From assembly GCA_017473165.1 (NCBI GenBank), contig JAFUNA010000024.1, positions 1-61,224 of the forward strand: DNA of 61,224 nt. The letters are read 5' to 3'. The position numbers and the translations under genes are program-made. Origin of the DNA: Clostridia bacterium. GTDB taxonomy: Bacteria > Bacillota > Clostridia > Oscillospirales > Acutalibacteraceae. Shown here piece after piece: positions 51,380 to 59,981 of this stretch. How positions within the stretch are numbered: the stretch's first letter is position 1; every line of letters starts with the position of its first letter. Below the pieces are notes generated by a model. The model was given only the letters and a program-made list of their open reading frames with translations, ran no database searches and was not told the origin of the DNA.

Positions 51380-52660
51380 TCAAATCCTTGTGTAGAAGTT
51401 TTTCTTCATTTTTGGAACAAGTTCCCTGTATATAGGAAATTTTTCTCTGTATACGGGATGCTTTACTCTGTATTTAGAAGAAATTTTTCTGTATACGTAA
51501 GGATTTTGGGGCTGTTTTTCTGCCTGAATAAAATCATCCTGATTTGAAATTTCAACCGAATCAATAACGGTATAATTGTCCGGATCGTTGTCTCTGCAGA
51601 TGTTTTTAAAGAAATTAATCGTACAACCAAGCAGTGAATGAACGATATTTATTGAGAGATAGTTGGTTATTTTTCTGCATCGATTGAAGTAAGAAGCATT
51701 CTTTTTATGTACAGCATATGCGCCGTCTGCGTTAATTTCAACAAACAGCGATGATAGTTTTTCTTTAGTTTTTTTCTGCATATTTGAGTTTTTTAACTGC
51801 TCATTAATGCGTTCATAATATGTTGATTCGGGAACAAAATCATACTGCATACAGTCCGTTTCGGCATATTTTTTGAACATATAATTTATGGTTGCGAGCG
51901 AAGAAAAATTACCGAAGTTTTTCTTTTCGTAATCCTTTTTACCGCAAGCAGTCATCTGTCTTTCAAACCTTAATATGTTGTCATCAACCTGCTTTCCCGA
52001 TTTTTTTAATTCTTCCGATTTGTCATACAGCATACAATTGCAGCATTCATTACTGTGATAAAATGAGCCTCGATATTTATCGGGATCATACGGTTTACCG
52101 TGAATCGTTTGAGGAATCAGACGTTTAAAATAATATTTTTTAAATACATCTTTAAACGCATCGGCTTCGTCTTCATCGCGGCACCTGATGCAAAAACTGA
52201 AGTCAACACGCTTGATTTTGAAATCATTTATGTGCGGAATCGTGTGTCTTTCGAAAGTTTCGGCGGCAATAAATCCGTTGAGAATCTCCGAAAGTTCAGG
52301 AAGATCTTCCTTTTTTACGGCACAAATATTTGTTCCGTACAATACATTCGGAGCTGAAATTTCAATTCTGAAAAGACCGTTCAAAGGGTTGTTCAGGTTC
52401 ATTCTTTGACCTGATTCGGGATAAAATGTCATACGGACATCGTGTCCGTTCGGAGCTTTTGTAAACTTCTCAAAATATAAATATGACTCTCTTTTTTGTT
52501 TCCAACCGTTCTTCATTGAAACAATAAGTGAGGTCGGCAAATCAAACCATACGGTATCAATAAAAATCAAATTACTGTGATACCAAGGGGTGTCATAGGG
52601 TTTATTTCCTTTGTCAAAAAAGACTATTTCCGGTGGTGTTGTTGTGGTAATACAATGCAA
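51380..52660 (-). CDS. Replication-initiator-like protein (phage gene II/X-type), mobile element
   Basis: A 426-residue protein: IFIDTVWFDLPTSLIVS, RIEISAPNVLYG, FKIKRVDFSFCIRC, FYHSNECCNCMLYDKSEEL, then ILRFERQM. The string of strand motifs ending in YDKxxEL and RFE resembles rolling-circle initiators of filamentous-phage type (Phage_CRI/gene II-X). The family call is tentative; a catalytic Tyr cannot be picked with certainty. The C-terminus has four heptad repeats (VYRKISS, KYRVKHP, VYREKFP, IYRELVP). Start is a TTG at 52660 with AAAGGAG 10 nt upstream. It lies next to repeat clusters, as an initiator and its origin would. Confidence 0.45.
   Translation of the reverse strand: MHCITTTTPPEIVFFDKGNKPYDTPWYHSNLIFIDTVWFDLPTSLIVSMKNGWKQKRESYLYFEKFTKAPNGHDVRMTFYPESGQRMNLNNPLNGLFRIEISAPNVLYGTNICAVKKEDLPELSEILNGFIAAETFERHTIPHINDFKIKRVDFSFCIRCRDEDEADAFKDVFKKYYFKRLIPQTIHGKPYDPDKYRGSFYHSNECCNCMLYDKSEELKKSGKQVDDNILRFERQMTACGKKDYEKKNFGNFSSLATINYMFKKYAETDCMQYDFVPESTYYERINEQLKNSNMQKKTKEKLSSLFVEINADGAYAVHKKNASYFNRCRKITNYLSINIVHSLLGCTINFFKNICRDNDPDNYTVIDSVEISNQDDFIQAEKQPQNPYVYRKISSKYRVKHPVYREKFPIYRELVPKMKKNFYTRI
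51426..51509 (-). repeat. Four 21-nt repeats inside the 3' end of the replication gene
   Basis: Units begin CTGTATA/CTGTATT at 51426, 51447, 51468 and 51489. They encode four heptads of the type Y-R-x-K/x-x-P-x in the protein's C-terminus. Confidence 0.65.
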
Positions 52661-53051
52661 AAAATCAAGACTCCTTTAAGTGTATTTTAGGTAAAAAAAT
52701 ATTTCTCCTATACTTAAAGAATGTAAGATGCATTTTGTTTTTTGCGGTAAAACGGTTCTGTGTGAGCAAAGTTTGTGATTTTTAAACAAAGAAAACAGTT
52801 TATTTTGTTGAGAAAAGACAAAGAAATTCCCTGTTTTTCCCTGTTGAGGAATTATGCGAAAGCAGCGGCCACAAGAGCGATTTTCAGCCGTATTGCAGCT
52901 TGATTTGTGTTCTGAAAAAGGAAAATAAGCCTTCGGTTCGACTTCATTTTTTTATCAAAAAAGCGGTTTAAATACAGTGAAAAATGAAGAAAATCATTTG
53001 CAAAATTTAGACAAAAATCGGCACCTCAAAAAACCGTCGTCATAGCTTGTA

Positions 53052-53076
53052 ATGACAACTTGTTGTCATATGACAA
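53052..53076. promoter_or_regulatory. Triple half-site operator candidate
   Basis: ATGACAA (53052-53058), TTGTCAT (53063-53069) and ATGACAA (53070-53076) make two overlapping palindromes, including the 14-bp perfect TTGTCATATGACAA. A likely binding site for the nearby S24-like repressor. Confidence 0.5.
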
Positions 53077-53080
53077 GTTA

Positions 53081-53117
53081 TAAAAAAACCGAGCTCCGCA
53101 GAAAGAATCTGCGGAGC
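53081..53117 (-). terminator. Terminator of the DUF6809/repressor unit
   Basis: GCTCCGCAGA pairs with TCTGCGGAGC; on the minus strand TTTTTTT follows. Confidence 0.85.
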
Positions 53118-53164
53118 GTAAGTCATGACCGGAAAATGAAAGGATTCCGTTTGGATTGTTATGT

Positions 53165-53431
53165 TTATTTGTTCACGAAGCTATCAAAAGTAAAATTTGC
53201 ACCGAGACGAAAACCGCTTGTGAATGCGTCAACAAGAGATGAAGATGTAAACTCAATATATCTGTCTGTGTAATTCAGAAACAATTCTTTTTCCTTTCCC
53301 GACAGCAGCCCTGCAATTTGTTTTTCGAGTTCGGTCAAATCATTAAGCTTTTTCTTCAGCTCTGTTCCGAATTCGGAATTATATGATTGAGCATCTATGT
53401 TGCCATAGTAGAATTCTTCAATAAATGACAT
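53165..53431 (-). CDS. DUF6809-like small protein
   Basis: An 88-residue helical protein: MSFIEEFYYGNIDAQ, LKKKLNDLTELEKQIAGLL, YIEFTSSSLVDAFTSGFRLG. This matches small proteins of the DUF6809 type common on Clostridia mobile elements. Function unknown. It overlaps the repressor gene by 14 nt and is co-transcribed. Confidence 0.7.
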   Translation of the reverse strand: MSFIEEFYYGNIDAQSYNSEFGTELKKKLNDLTELEKQIAGLLSGKEKELFLNYTDRYIEFTSSSLVDAFTSGFRLGANFTFDSFVNK

Positions 53432-54014
53432 CTTGTTCTCCGTGTCTGTTCAAAAAGATTTCTTCGCCTTCAGTATCATCATCGTTTTCATAGTGAATAT
53501 AGCTCTTGACCCTGTAAAGAGAATTGACAATTGATTTCCTCATAAATGCGGGTGTGTTTATTTCCGCATAGTCTTTGTTGGGGAAGGTTATAATCACATG
53601 ACCGTCACAGGCATCCTCCAGATAATATCCGAAAACAATACAGCCGAAAATTTTGACGGCAATCAACTCGTCTATATCGGCGACATCGCATTCTTCAAGA
53701 AGCAGCATATCATTCTTTTCGATGCCGAGAGGTTCAAGGCTCGTGTCACAAACGATGAACGGGGTTTCGTCAAGATTGTCAAAAACCTCTGCTATTCTTT
53801 TTTTGCGAAGCGGAAGAAAATCAACAACATCAGCTTCACGGCACATACATTCGGGTGATTCACCAAAGTGCGATGAAATCCTGCGGGCAATTTCGTACGG
53901 TGATTTCTTGCCATCATCAGACAAAAAATTTCTGATGATTTCAGGCGGCAGACCTGTTGAAGAAGCAAAGGCTTCTGCTCTGTCAAGATAGTTTTCTCTT
54001 ATCAGTTTAAGCAT
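53418..54014 (-). CDS. Repressor with helix-turn-helix and S24/LexA-like domain
   Basis: A 198-residue protein: a helical DNA-binding N-terminus (LDRAEAFASSTGLPPEIIRN ... SPYEIARRISSHFG, about 5-60) and a C-terminal beta domain in LexA/CI style: DTSLEPLGIEKNDMLLLEE carries the Ser position, but the expected catalytic Lys (VKR) is replaced in IVFGYY. So it may not cleave itself. GGAGTG precedes ATG 54014. It likely keeps the element silent, acting at the half-sites near 53060. Confidence 0.65.
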   Translation of the reverse strand: MLKLIRENYLDRAEAFASSTGLPPEIIRNFLSDDGKKSPYEIARRISSHFGESPECMCREADVVDFLPLRKKRIAEVFDNLDETPFIVCDTSLEPLGIEKNDMLLLEECDVADIDELIAVKIFGCIVFGYYLEDACDGHVIITFPNKDYAEINTPAFMRKSIVNSLYRVKSYIHYENDDDTEGEEIFLNRHGEQDVIY

Positions 54015-54083
54015 TGAGTCACTCCAAATAATTATTACAGAAGTTATTTCTTCTGCAGAATAAATTATACCATGGCTCAACAT

Positions 54084-54540
54084 CTCATGTCACGTTCTAT
54101 AGCGCATGAAGTTTAACGCGAATCGGGAATTATGGCCGGTGATTGCGCACAAATTATATTGCACGAAAAATATTGCAAATTAGTATATTACGATTTACTT
54201 AAATGTGATTTACATTTAATATCACTTCTTTGTTAATCCCTTCCGAGATGATTTTTCATTATTTCGGATGGGATTTTTTGTTCCTTGATTTTAATGATTT
54301 TTTGAATTTTATTTAATGTATAAAATCCTTTCATTTATATTGCCTATTATTCTTACATTCTTTCCCTGAAGAAAGACGCCTGGAGATTAATTTTTTAAGT
54401 GTCTGTCTTCAGGTTTTTCTTTCAGTATACGCAACCCAAATTTTTAATGACAGGAGGAATACAAATTTAAATCAATCGGCAACGAAGAAAATGCCCGGAA
54501 TCTTTTATGCCGAAAAATCTGATTAACAGGAGGTAAACAA
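54084..54540. other. Gene-free interval, divergent control region
   Basis: AT-rich, no gene of normal size. Near 54448 the string ACAGGAGGAATACAAA resembles the ribosome site at 54528 (ACAGGAGGTAAACAAA) but no start codon follows; it may be a decayed copy. T-rich hairpin-like strings lie near 54235-54280 and 54375-54420. Confidence 0.4.
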
Positions 54541-54541
54541 A

Positions 54542-54565
54542 ATGAAAGAAGTACCGCCCCCTTAA
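54542..54565 (+). CDS. Tiny ORF MKEVPPP (leader peptide candidate)
   Basis: ATG at 54542 has a perfect AGGAGG 10 nt upstream, yet the ORF stops after seven codons ending Pro-Pro-Pro-stop (CCG CCC CCT TAA). Three prolines before a stop are a classic stalling sequence. Alternatively it is the front of the small ORF at 54570, broken in the C-run. Confidence 0.5.
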   Translation: MKEVPPP

Positions 54566-54569
54566 CGCA

Positions 54570-54665
54570 ATGAAGAAATTGGTGAGACAGCCGTTGCAGA
54601 CGGGCAATGCAGGGCTGTTTCACCGCACCACACAAGAATCAAACATAAAATTGGAGGAAAATTAA
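54570..54665 (+). CDS. Small ORF (31 aa) after the leader
   Basis: It starts 4 nt after the stop of the seven-codon ORF, has no ribosome site of its own, and ends one base before the start of the next gene. The product is basic: MKKLVRQPLQTGNAGLFHRT, ending NIKLEEN. Deleting one C in the run at 54557-54561 would fuse both into a 39-codon gene. Function unknown. Confidence 0.4.
   Translation: MKKLVRQPLQTGNAGLFHRTTQESNIKLEEN
54582..54623 (+). promoter_or_regulatory. Leader hairpin
   Basis: GTGAGACAGCC (54582-54592) pairs with GGCTGTTTCAC (54613-54623), 11 bp with one G-U, with a TTGC/GCAA stem inside. It lies within the 31-codon ORF, so ribosomes would open it. Confidence 0.5.
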
Positions 54666-54666
54666 A

Positions 54667-55104
54667 ATGTCAGTAGATTTTATTTTTGTTAAAGGCAAAT
54701 CAAATTCATTCATCGCAGAAAAAGATTTGGTCAGCGGAGGAGTCCTTATTTCTCAATTCTTTGCGGATGGCAGAAGGGAATCGATTGCCAGAATAATTGA
54801 TGACGGAAGAGATTTCAGTCTGATGACTTATTCCGAAAAGACAGGAATACATATCAATTATCTGAGTACGGATAAAAAAACCATTCTTAAAGACGGCAGC
54901 GTGCCGCCGCAGGAAGTCCACGAGCAGGTTGAGATTATTACGAAACACAACAGAAAGTTGATTATACGACCTCTTCGTGCAGAAAATAATAACGGTGTAA
55001 TCATTATCTATTCAGATGAAGAGTCGGTTTTCAGGTCGCTCGCTGTATTCAGCATGGAGCCGATAACCGATTCTGTGCTTATCTCATTGCCAAAAATTTC
55101 ATAA
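54667..55104 (+). CDS. Hypothetical mobile-element protein (145 aa)
   Basis: A 145-residue protein, beta-rich: MSVDFIFVKGKSNSFIAEK, GGVLISQFFADGRRESIARI, GIHINYLSTDKKTILKDG, VEIITKHNRKLIIRPLR, FSMEPITDSVLISLPK. No family recognised and no signal peptide. GGAGGAAAAT precedes ATG. Follows the structured leader. Confidence 0.6.
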   Translation: MSVDFIFVKGKSNSFIAEKDLVSGGVLISQFFADGRRESIARIIDDGRDFSLMTYSEKTGIHINYLSTDKKTILKDGSVPPQEVHEQVEIITKHNRKLIIRPLRAENNNGVIIIYSDEESVFRSLAVFSMEPITDSVLISLPKIS

Positions 55105-55120
55105 CAGACACTTGAATGTG

Positions 55121-55154
55121 CAACCCCCACACTCCAATCGGAATGTGGGGGTTG
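55121..55154 (+). terminator. Terminator of the 145-aa gene
   Basis: CAACCCCCACA pairs with TGTGGGGGTTG, 11-bp stem. Confidence 0.75.
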
Positions 55155-55312
55155 AGTTTGCTGACACAGATTGATTTGTTGCAGAATTGCATTTTAATGC
55201 CCCGTAATCGAATTTCATTATTAAAAGAGAATTTGTCGTGCAAATACCGTAGAATTGATTTAAGCCGCATTTAAACGCGAAATAAAGGCATTTTAAACTT
55301 GAGGCTAAAGGC

Positions 55313-55351
55313 AAAAGGCTGAATCCGGAGATAAAACCGTGATTCAGCCTT
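55313..55351 (-). repeat. 39-nt hairpin repeat, copy 1
   Basis: AAGGCTGAATC-CGG pairs with CCG-T-GATTCAGCCTT. It matches 59940-59978 at 38 of 39 positions. It follows the flavodoxin gene and probably ends its transcript. Confidence 0.75.
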
Positions 55352-55382
55352 TGGTTCTTTTGGGTACAAAGTACACTGTAAT

Positions 55383-55895
55383 TCAATTTACATTCAGCTT
55401 TTTGTGCACGAAATCGCAGGCTTCGTCAATGTCGTTTTGATTCGGACGGCCTAAAGTATGCCTGCAGTTTTCCATAGCGGCATTTGCCCATTCGTTATCC
55501 GGTTCTTGATTGAGAATGGTTTGCAGTTTTTCAAGTGTTTCATCTGAAACCTGACCGGGACATAAATACAAGCCTCTGTAATCACAGTTACCCGGCATAA
55601 AGGGTTCTAATCTGCGTTCAATCTCTTTAATGTGAACTTCTGTCGGTTTTACGGAAGCGGTAACAAAAAACAGTATGGTTTTATCTTCGAGCTCCTCAAG
55701 TATATCCATAATTTTAAGCGGTATTGCTTCTCGCTTCATTCCGAATCCGATTAAATAAACATCCGCTTGTTTTGTTATTTCTTCACTGGAAAGATCCGTT
55801 ACAAATGTATCTGTTTGAGGAAGACTGTCCGCAATGCCGTGAGCAAGCTTTTCTGTGTTTCCCGAACCGCTTATATAAGCAATTTCATATTTCAT
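55383..55895 (-). CDS. Flavodoxin family protein
   Basis: A 170-residue FMN-binding protein. The phosphate loop is AYISGSGNTEKLAHGIAD; VYLIGFGMKREAIPLKIMD and DKTILFFVTASVKP follow, with a C-terminal helical extension after about 130 containing CRHTLGRPNQ. It carries electrons to an unknown partner. Just downstream of the citrate synthase gene on the same strand. Confidence 0.8.
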   Translation of the reverse strand: MKYEIAYISGSGNTEKLAHGIADSLPQTDTFVTDLSSEEITKQADVYLIGFGMKREAIPLKIMDILEELEDKTILFFVTASVKPTEVHIKEIERRLEPFMPGNCDYRGLYLCPGQVSDETLEKLQTILNQEPDNEWANAAMENCRHTLGRPNQNDIDEACDFVHKKLNVN

Positions 55896-55931
55896 TTGAA
55901 TAACTCCTTTATCGGTATTCGCAGGTTCTGC

Positions 55932-57260
55932 TTACCGTTCTTCCATAACGCTCATATATGCAGGACGGATAATTTTATCCGTGCATATCAGTTCTTCAAT
56001 CCGATGGGCGCTCCAGCCCACAATACGGGAAATGGCGAACATAGCGGTATATAATTCCTGCGGAATTCCCAGCATATCATATACAAATCCGCTGTAAAAA
56101 TCCACATTGGGACTGACGCCCTTGTAGATGCGTCTGTGCTGCGCAATAATTTCCGGAGCAAGCTCTTCGATATTGCGATATAATTCCAGATCCTTTTCAC
56201 GGCCTTTTTCCAGTGCGAGCTTTTCCACATAGCCTTTAAACACCCGTTCTCTCGGGTCAGACAGTGAGTAAACTGCGTGTCCCATACCGTAAACAAGCCC
56301 TTTTCTGTCAAAAGCATCTTTATTTATAATCTTTGTCAGATACGCAGCCACTTCATCCTTGTCGTAACAGTCGGAAATATGCTTTTTAATATCCGCCATC
56401 ATTTCCATAACCTTGATGTTTGCACCGCCGTGCTTCGGACCTTTCAATGAAGACATTGCCGCCGCCATTGTGGAATAGGTGTCTGAGCCCGACGATGTAA
56501 TAACTCTTGTGGTAAAGGTTGAGTTGTTGCCTCCGCCATGCTCCATATGAAGAATCAGCGCAGTGTCAAGAACCTTCGCTTCGGTTTGGGTATATTTATT
56601 GTCGGGACGCAGCATCATCAGAAAGTTCTCTGCCGTGGAAAGAGAAGGGTCGGGGCGGTGAATGAACATACTGTCCATATTATCGGAGTAGTTGTATGCG
56701 TGATAACCGTATACCGCAAGCAACGGAAATTCTCCGATAAGCTGAATGCACTGCCGAAGAGAATTTCTGACTGAAGTGTCGGCAATGTGCTCATCATAAG
56801 ATGCCAGTGTAAGAATGCTTCGGGTCATTGAATTCATAATATCTTTGCTCGGAGCCTTCATAATGACATCTCTTGTGAAGTTTGAAGGAAGTGTACGGCA
56901 CTCGCCGATCAGATTCCTGAATTGACAAAGCTCCGATTCATCGGGCAGTTCGCCCATAAGCAGGAGGTAGGCAATCTTCTCATAACCGAGTTCATTTTCG
57001 CCAAGGCTGCTTAAAAGCTCTTCCACACGATATCCGCGATACCACAGCTCGCCGTCGCAGGGAATCTTTTGACCGTCTTCTGTTTTAGATGAAACAATTT
57101 TTGAAATATTGGTAAGCCCTGCAAGAACGCCGTTACCGTTCTTGTCGCGAAGTCCTTTTTTTACGCCGTATTTATCATAAAGCTTCGGGTCTATCGCATC
57201 ATTTTTCTGACACAAAATTTCTTTGTCTGCAATGTATTCAATTATTTCCGTCTTTTTCAT
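55932..57260 (-). CDS. Citrate synthase
   Basis: A 442-residue enzyme condensing oxaloacetate and acetyl-CoA. LHMEHGGGNNSTF has a catalytic His, GMGHAVYSLSDPRERVF the second His, and PNVDFYSGFVY the Asp. The N-terminal extension (1-60) with KYGVKKGLRDKNGNGVLAG is typical of long Clostridia forms. No aconitase or isocitrate dehydrogenase is near; a role in glutamate supply is inferred. Confidence 0.92.
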   Translation of the reverse strand: MKKTEIIEYIADKEILCQKNDAIDPKLYDKYGVKKGLRDKNGNGVLAGLTNISKIVSSKTEDGQKIPCDGELWYRGYRVEELLSSLGENELGYEKIAYLLLMGELPDESELCQFRNLIGECRTLPSNFTRDVIMKAPSKDIMNSMTRSILTLASYDEHIADTSVRNSLRQCIQLIGEFPLLAVYGYHAYNYSDNMDSMFIHRPDPSLSTAENFLMMLRPDNKYTQTEAKVLDTALILHMEHGGGNNSTFTTRVITSSGSDTYSTMAAAMSSLKGPKHGGANIKVMEMMADIKKHISDCYDKDEVAAYLTKIINKDAFDRKGLVYGMGHAVYSLSDPRERVFKGYVEKLALEKGREKDLELYRNIEELAPEIIAQHRRIYKGVSPNVDFYSGFVYDMLGIPQELYTAMFAISRIVGWSAHRIEELICTDKIIRPAYMSVMEER

Positions 57261-57351
57261 ATGCCGTTCATCTCCTTTACTGTAAGTTCAGTATTTTTCA
57301 TTTTTAAACTTTTTCCCACTTTTAAATTTACAATTAATAATCAGTCATATT

Positions 57352-59244
57352 TTACAGCATAAGATCGCAAACGAGGCTGCTGATTTCGGCGGGATTATCC
57401 AATGACATTCCGCTGACAAGGCGTGCCTGTGCAAACAGAATCTTGCTGTATGTTGCCAATCTGTCTTTATCATTCTTAAACAGTTCCTTTAATTTGGCAG
57501 CCAAAGGATGGTTGATGTTGATTTCCAGCACAATTTCTGCTTTGATATGCTGATCTTCTGCACCGGGCATCTTGTTAAGAATCTTTTCCATGCCAACCGA
57601 AACATTGCCTTCACTCGAAAGGCTTACCGGATGGTTTTGTAAGGTGTTTGTAAATTGAACCTTCGATACATCATCACCTATGCTCGCCTGCATGAAGCTG
57701 AACATTTCAGATGACTGTTCATTTTCTGTTTTGAGTTTTTCTTTTTCCTCATCGTCAGCAAGGTCAAGGTTTTCTTTGCATACATTGAGAAATTCCTTTT
57801 CGGAATATGTGTGGAGCATCTGGAGTGCAAACTCATCAATATCATCAGTCAGATAAAGCACCTCATAACCGTGACCGATAACCGATTCCACCTGCGGCAA
57901 AAGGGCGATTTTTTCTACTGTATCTCCATAGGCATAATAAATTTTATCCTGCCCGTCTTTTACACGGGATACATATTCTTTGAGCGTTGCATATTTGCCC
58001 TCAAAAGATGACTTGAAAAGAATAAGATCCTGCAGCATATCCTTGTTGCTGCCGTAGATTGAATATATGCCCCACTTGAGCTGAGAACCGAAGGCCTTAA
58101 AGAACTGCTCATATTTCTCACGGTCGTTTTCAAGCATTTTGGACAGCTCGTTTGCAATCTTCTTTTCAAGTGCCTTTGCAATGATTCTGAGCTGGCGATC
58201 CTGCTGAAGCATCTCACGGGAGATGTTGAGTGAAAGGTCGGAGCTGTCAACCAGTCCTCTTACAAAACTGAAATGGTCGGGAAGCAAATCCTTGCACTTT
58301 TCCATAATAAGCACACCGCTTGAATAAAGCTGCAGTCCTTTTTCAAAATCCTTGCTGTAATAATCAAAGGGAGCGTGAGCGGGAATGAACATCAATGCTT
58401 CAAAATTGGAAGTGCCTTCCGCTTTTTGACGGATGACCTTGAGCGGTGCTTCGTAGTCAAAATATTTATCCTGATAAAACTGTGCATATTCTTCTTCCGT
58501 TACTTCCGATGCACTCTTTTTCCAAAGAGGAACCATACTGTTGAGGGTTTCATCTTCGGTGACCGTTTCAAATTCGTTTTCGCTGCCTTCTTTCAAATGG
58601 CTGTGCTCTGTGAGCATACGAATCGGATAGCGGATATAGTCGCTGTATTTTTTGATAAGACTGCGAAGTCTGTATTCTTCCAGATAGTCACTGTATTTTT
58701 CATCATCGGTGTCGGCTTTCAGACAAATAGTAATAACCGTTCCAAAGGTTTCCTTTTCGCAGGGGTTGATTGTGTATCCGTCTGCACCTTCGGATTCCCA
58801 GCAATATGCCTCATCGGAACCGTACACACGGCTCTCAACCGTGATTTTATCCGCAACCATAAAAGCAGAATAGAAACCAACACCAAACTGACCGATAATG
58901 TCAATCTGTTCACCGTTTTTATTTTCAGGATTATTCTTGAAATCAAACGAACCGCTTTTTGCAATAGTGCCCAGATTGTTTTCAAGTTCATCTTTTGACA
59001 TACCGCAGCCGTTGTCGGCGATTGTCAACGTGCGAGCATTTTTGTCAACGCTCAAACGGATTTCATAGTCGCTGTGTGTCAGCTTTACCGTATCATCGGT
59101 CAGGGAGCGGAAATAGAGCTTATCAATCGCGTCGCTCGCATTGGAGATGAGTTCGCGAAGAAAAATCTCTTTATGGGTATAGATGGAATTAACCATCATA
59201 TCCAGCAGCTTTTTTGATTCGGTTTTAAATTGTTTCTTTGCCAT
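57352..59244 (-). CDS. htpG: HSP90 chaperone HtpG
   Basis: A 630-residue ATP-driven chaperone. ELISNASDAIDKL, IADNGCGMSKDELENNLGTI, GQFGVGFYSAFMV and the middle-domain FVRGLVDSSDLSLNISREML with its Arg are intact. The N-terminus (KQFKTESKKLLDMMVNSIYT) is complete. GAGGT precedes ATG. A MarR regulator lies 57 nt upstream on the same strand. Confidence 0.95.
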   Translation of the reverse strand: MAKKQFKTESKKLLDMMVNSIYTHKEIFLRELISNASDAIDKLYFRSLTDDTVKLTHSDYEIRLSVDKNARTLTIADNGCGMSKDELENNLGTIAKSGSFDFKNNPENKNGEQIDIIGQFGVGFYSAFMVADKITVESRVYGSDEAYCWESEGADGYTINPCEKETFGTVITICLKADTDDEKYSDYLEEYRLRSLIKKYSDYIRYPIRMLTEHSHLKEGSENEFETVTEDETLNSMVPLWKKSASEVTEEEYAQFYQDKYFDYEAPLKVIRQKAEGTSNFEALMFIPAHAPFDYYSKDFEKGLQLYSSGVLIMEKCKDLLPDHFSFVRGLVDSSDLSLNISREMLQQDRQLRIIAKALEKKIANELSKMLENDREKYEQFFKAFGSQLKWGIYSIYGSNKDMLQDLILFKSSFEGKYATLKEYVSRVKDGQDKIYYAYGDTVEKIALLPQVESVIGHGYEVLYLTDDIDEFALQMLHTYSEKEFLNVCKENLDLADDEEKEKLKTENEQSSEMFSFMQASIGDDVSKVQFTNTLQNHPVSLSSEGNVSVGMEKILNKMPGAEDQHIKAEIVLEININHPLAAKLKELFKNDKDRLATYSKILFAQARLVSGMSLDNPAEISSLVCDLML

Positions 59245-59301
59245 AATTTGATTACCTCTTTATCTTTAATTATATAAAAATTAATAAAATAACTAAAAAA
59301 T

Positions 59302-59736
59302 TCAATTTTTTAAATTGTGATATGTTTTAATATTTATCGAAACTCTTTCAAGATAATTTTTAAGATTTTCTTTTTCCGAGTCCGAAAAGCCTTCAAACAG
59401 AATATTAAAAAATGAGTTTTGAGCCGCTTGGCTTTCTTCAAGAATGGTTTTCGCCTTGTCGCATACACTGAGGTGAATCGAGCGGTGATTGCCGTCGATA
59501 AATTCACCGGATACAAGTCCTTTTTCGTGAAGTGATCTCACTGCCATGGATACCGCCGATTTTGTTAATCTCCGTCCTTTAACGACATCTGTAGCGGTGT
59601 TCAGTTCCGGATTACCCGCAAGGAAAAGCAAGGTTATCATTTCGGCGTGTGTCATTTCGTTTTTTAAGCAAACCGGAGCTAAAATTGATTGGTACAATTC
59701 TTTGCTCAAAAAGATATTTTCAAGAATATTATTCAT
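59302..59736 (-). CDS. MarR-family regulator
   Basis: A 144-residue winged-helix protein: MTHAEMITLLFLAGNPEL, TDVVKGRRLTKSAVSMAVRS with the recognition helix, LVSGEFIDGNHRSIHLSV as wing. AAGGAGG before the ATG. A likely regulator of itself and htpG. Confidence 0.85.
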   Translation of the reverse strand: MNNILENIFLSKELYQSILAPVCLKNEMTHAEMITLLFLAGNPELNTATDVVKGRRLTKSAVSMAVRSLHEKGLVSGEFIDGNHRSIHLSVCDKAKTILEESQAAQNSFFNILFEGFSDSEKENLKNYLERVSINIKTYHNLKN

Positions 59737-59939
59737 AGAACCTCCTTATCAACGCAAAACAAACAGTTCACAAATGAACAGTTCAATTATAAACCGTTAT
59801 AAACACTCTGTCAAGCATTCTATCCGTAATGTCACAAATTATTTACATATAGAATCGGTGTGTTAAATAAGCAGCATAACGGTGCATCGAATCGAATGAA
59901 ATAACGGTTTAACTCATCATATTTTTAGATTATAATTTT

Positions 59940-59978
59940 AAAAGGCTGAATCCGGAGATGAAACCGTGATTCAGCCTT
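59940..59978 (-). repeat. 39-nt hairpin repeat, copy 2
   Basis: It differs from 55313-55351 by one base, in the same orientation. It follows the HipA-like gene by 3 nt and has a T-rich tail on the minus strand, so it acts as terminator. Confidence 0.75.
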
Positions 59979-59981
59979 AAA

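Larger units (their letters stand above)
52661..53164. other. Gene-free interval with operator-like half-sites
   Basis: No gene is seen in 500 bases. It should hold the promoter of the replication gene. At 53052-53076 three half-sites TGACAA/TTGTCA alternate, and a strong terminator follows at 53081-53117. Confidence 0.5.
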
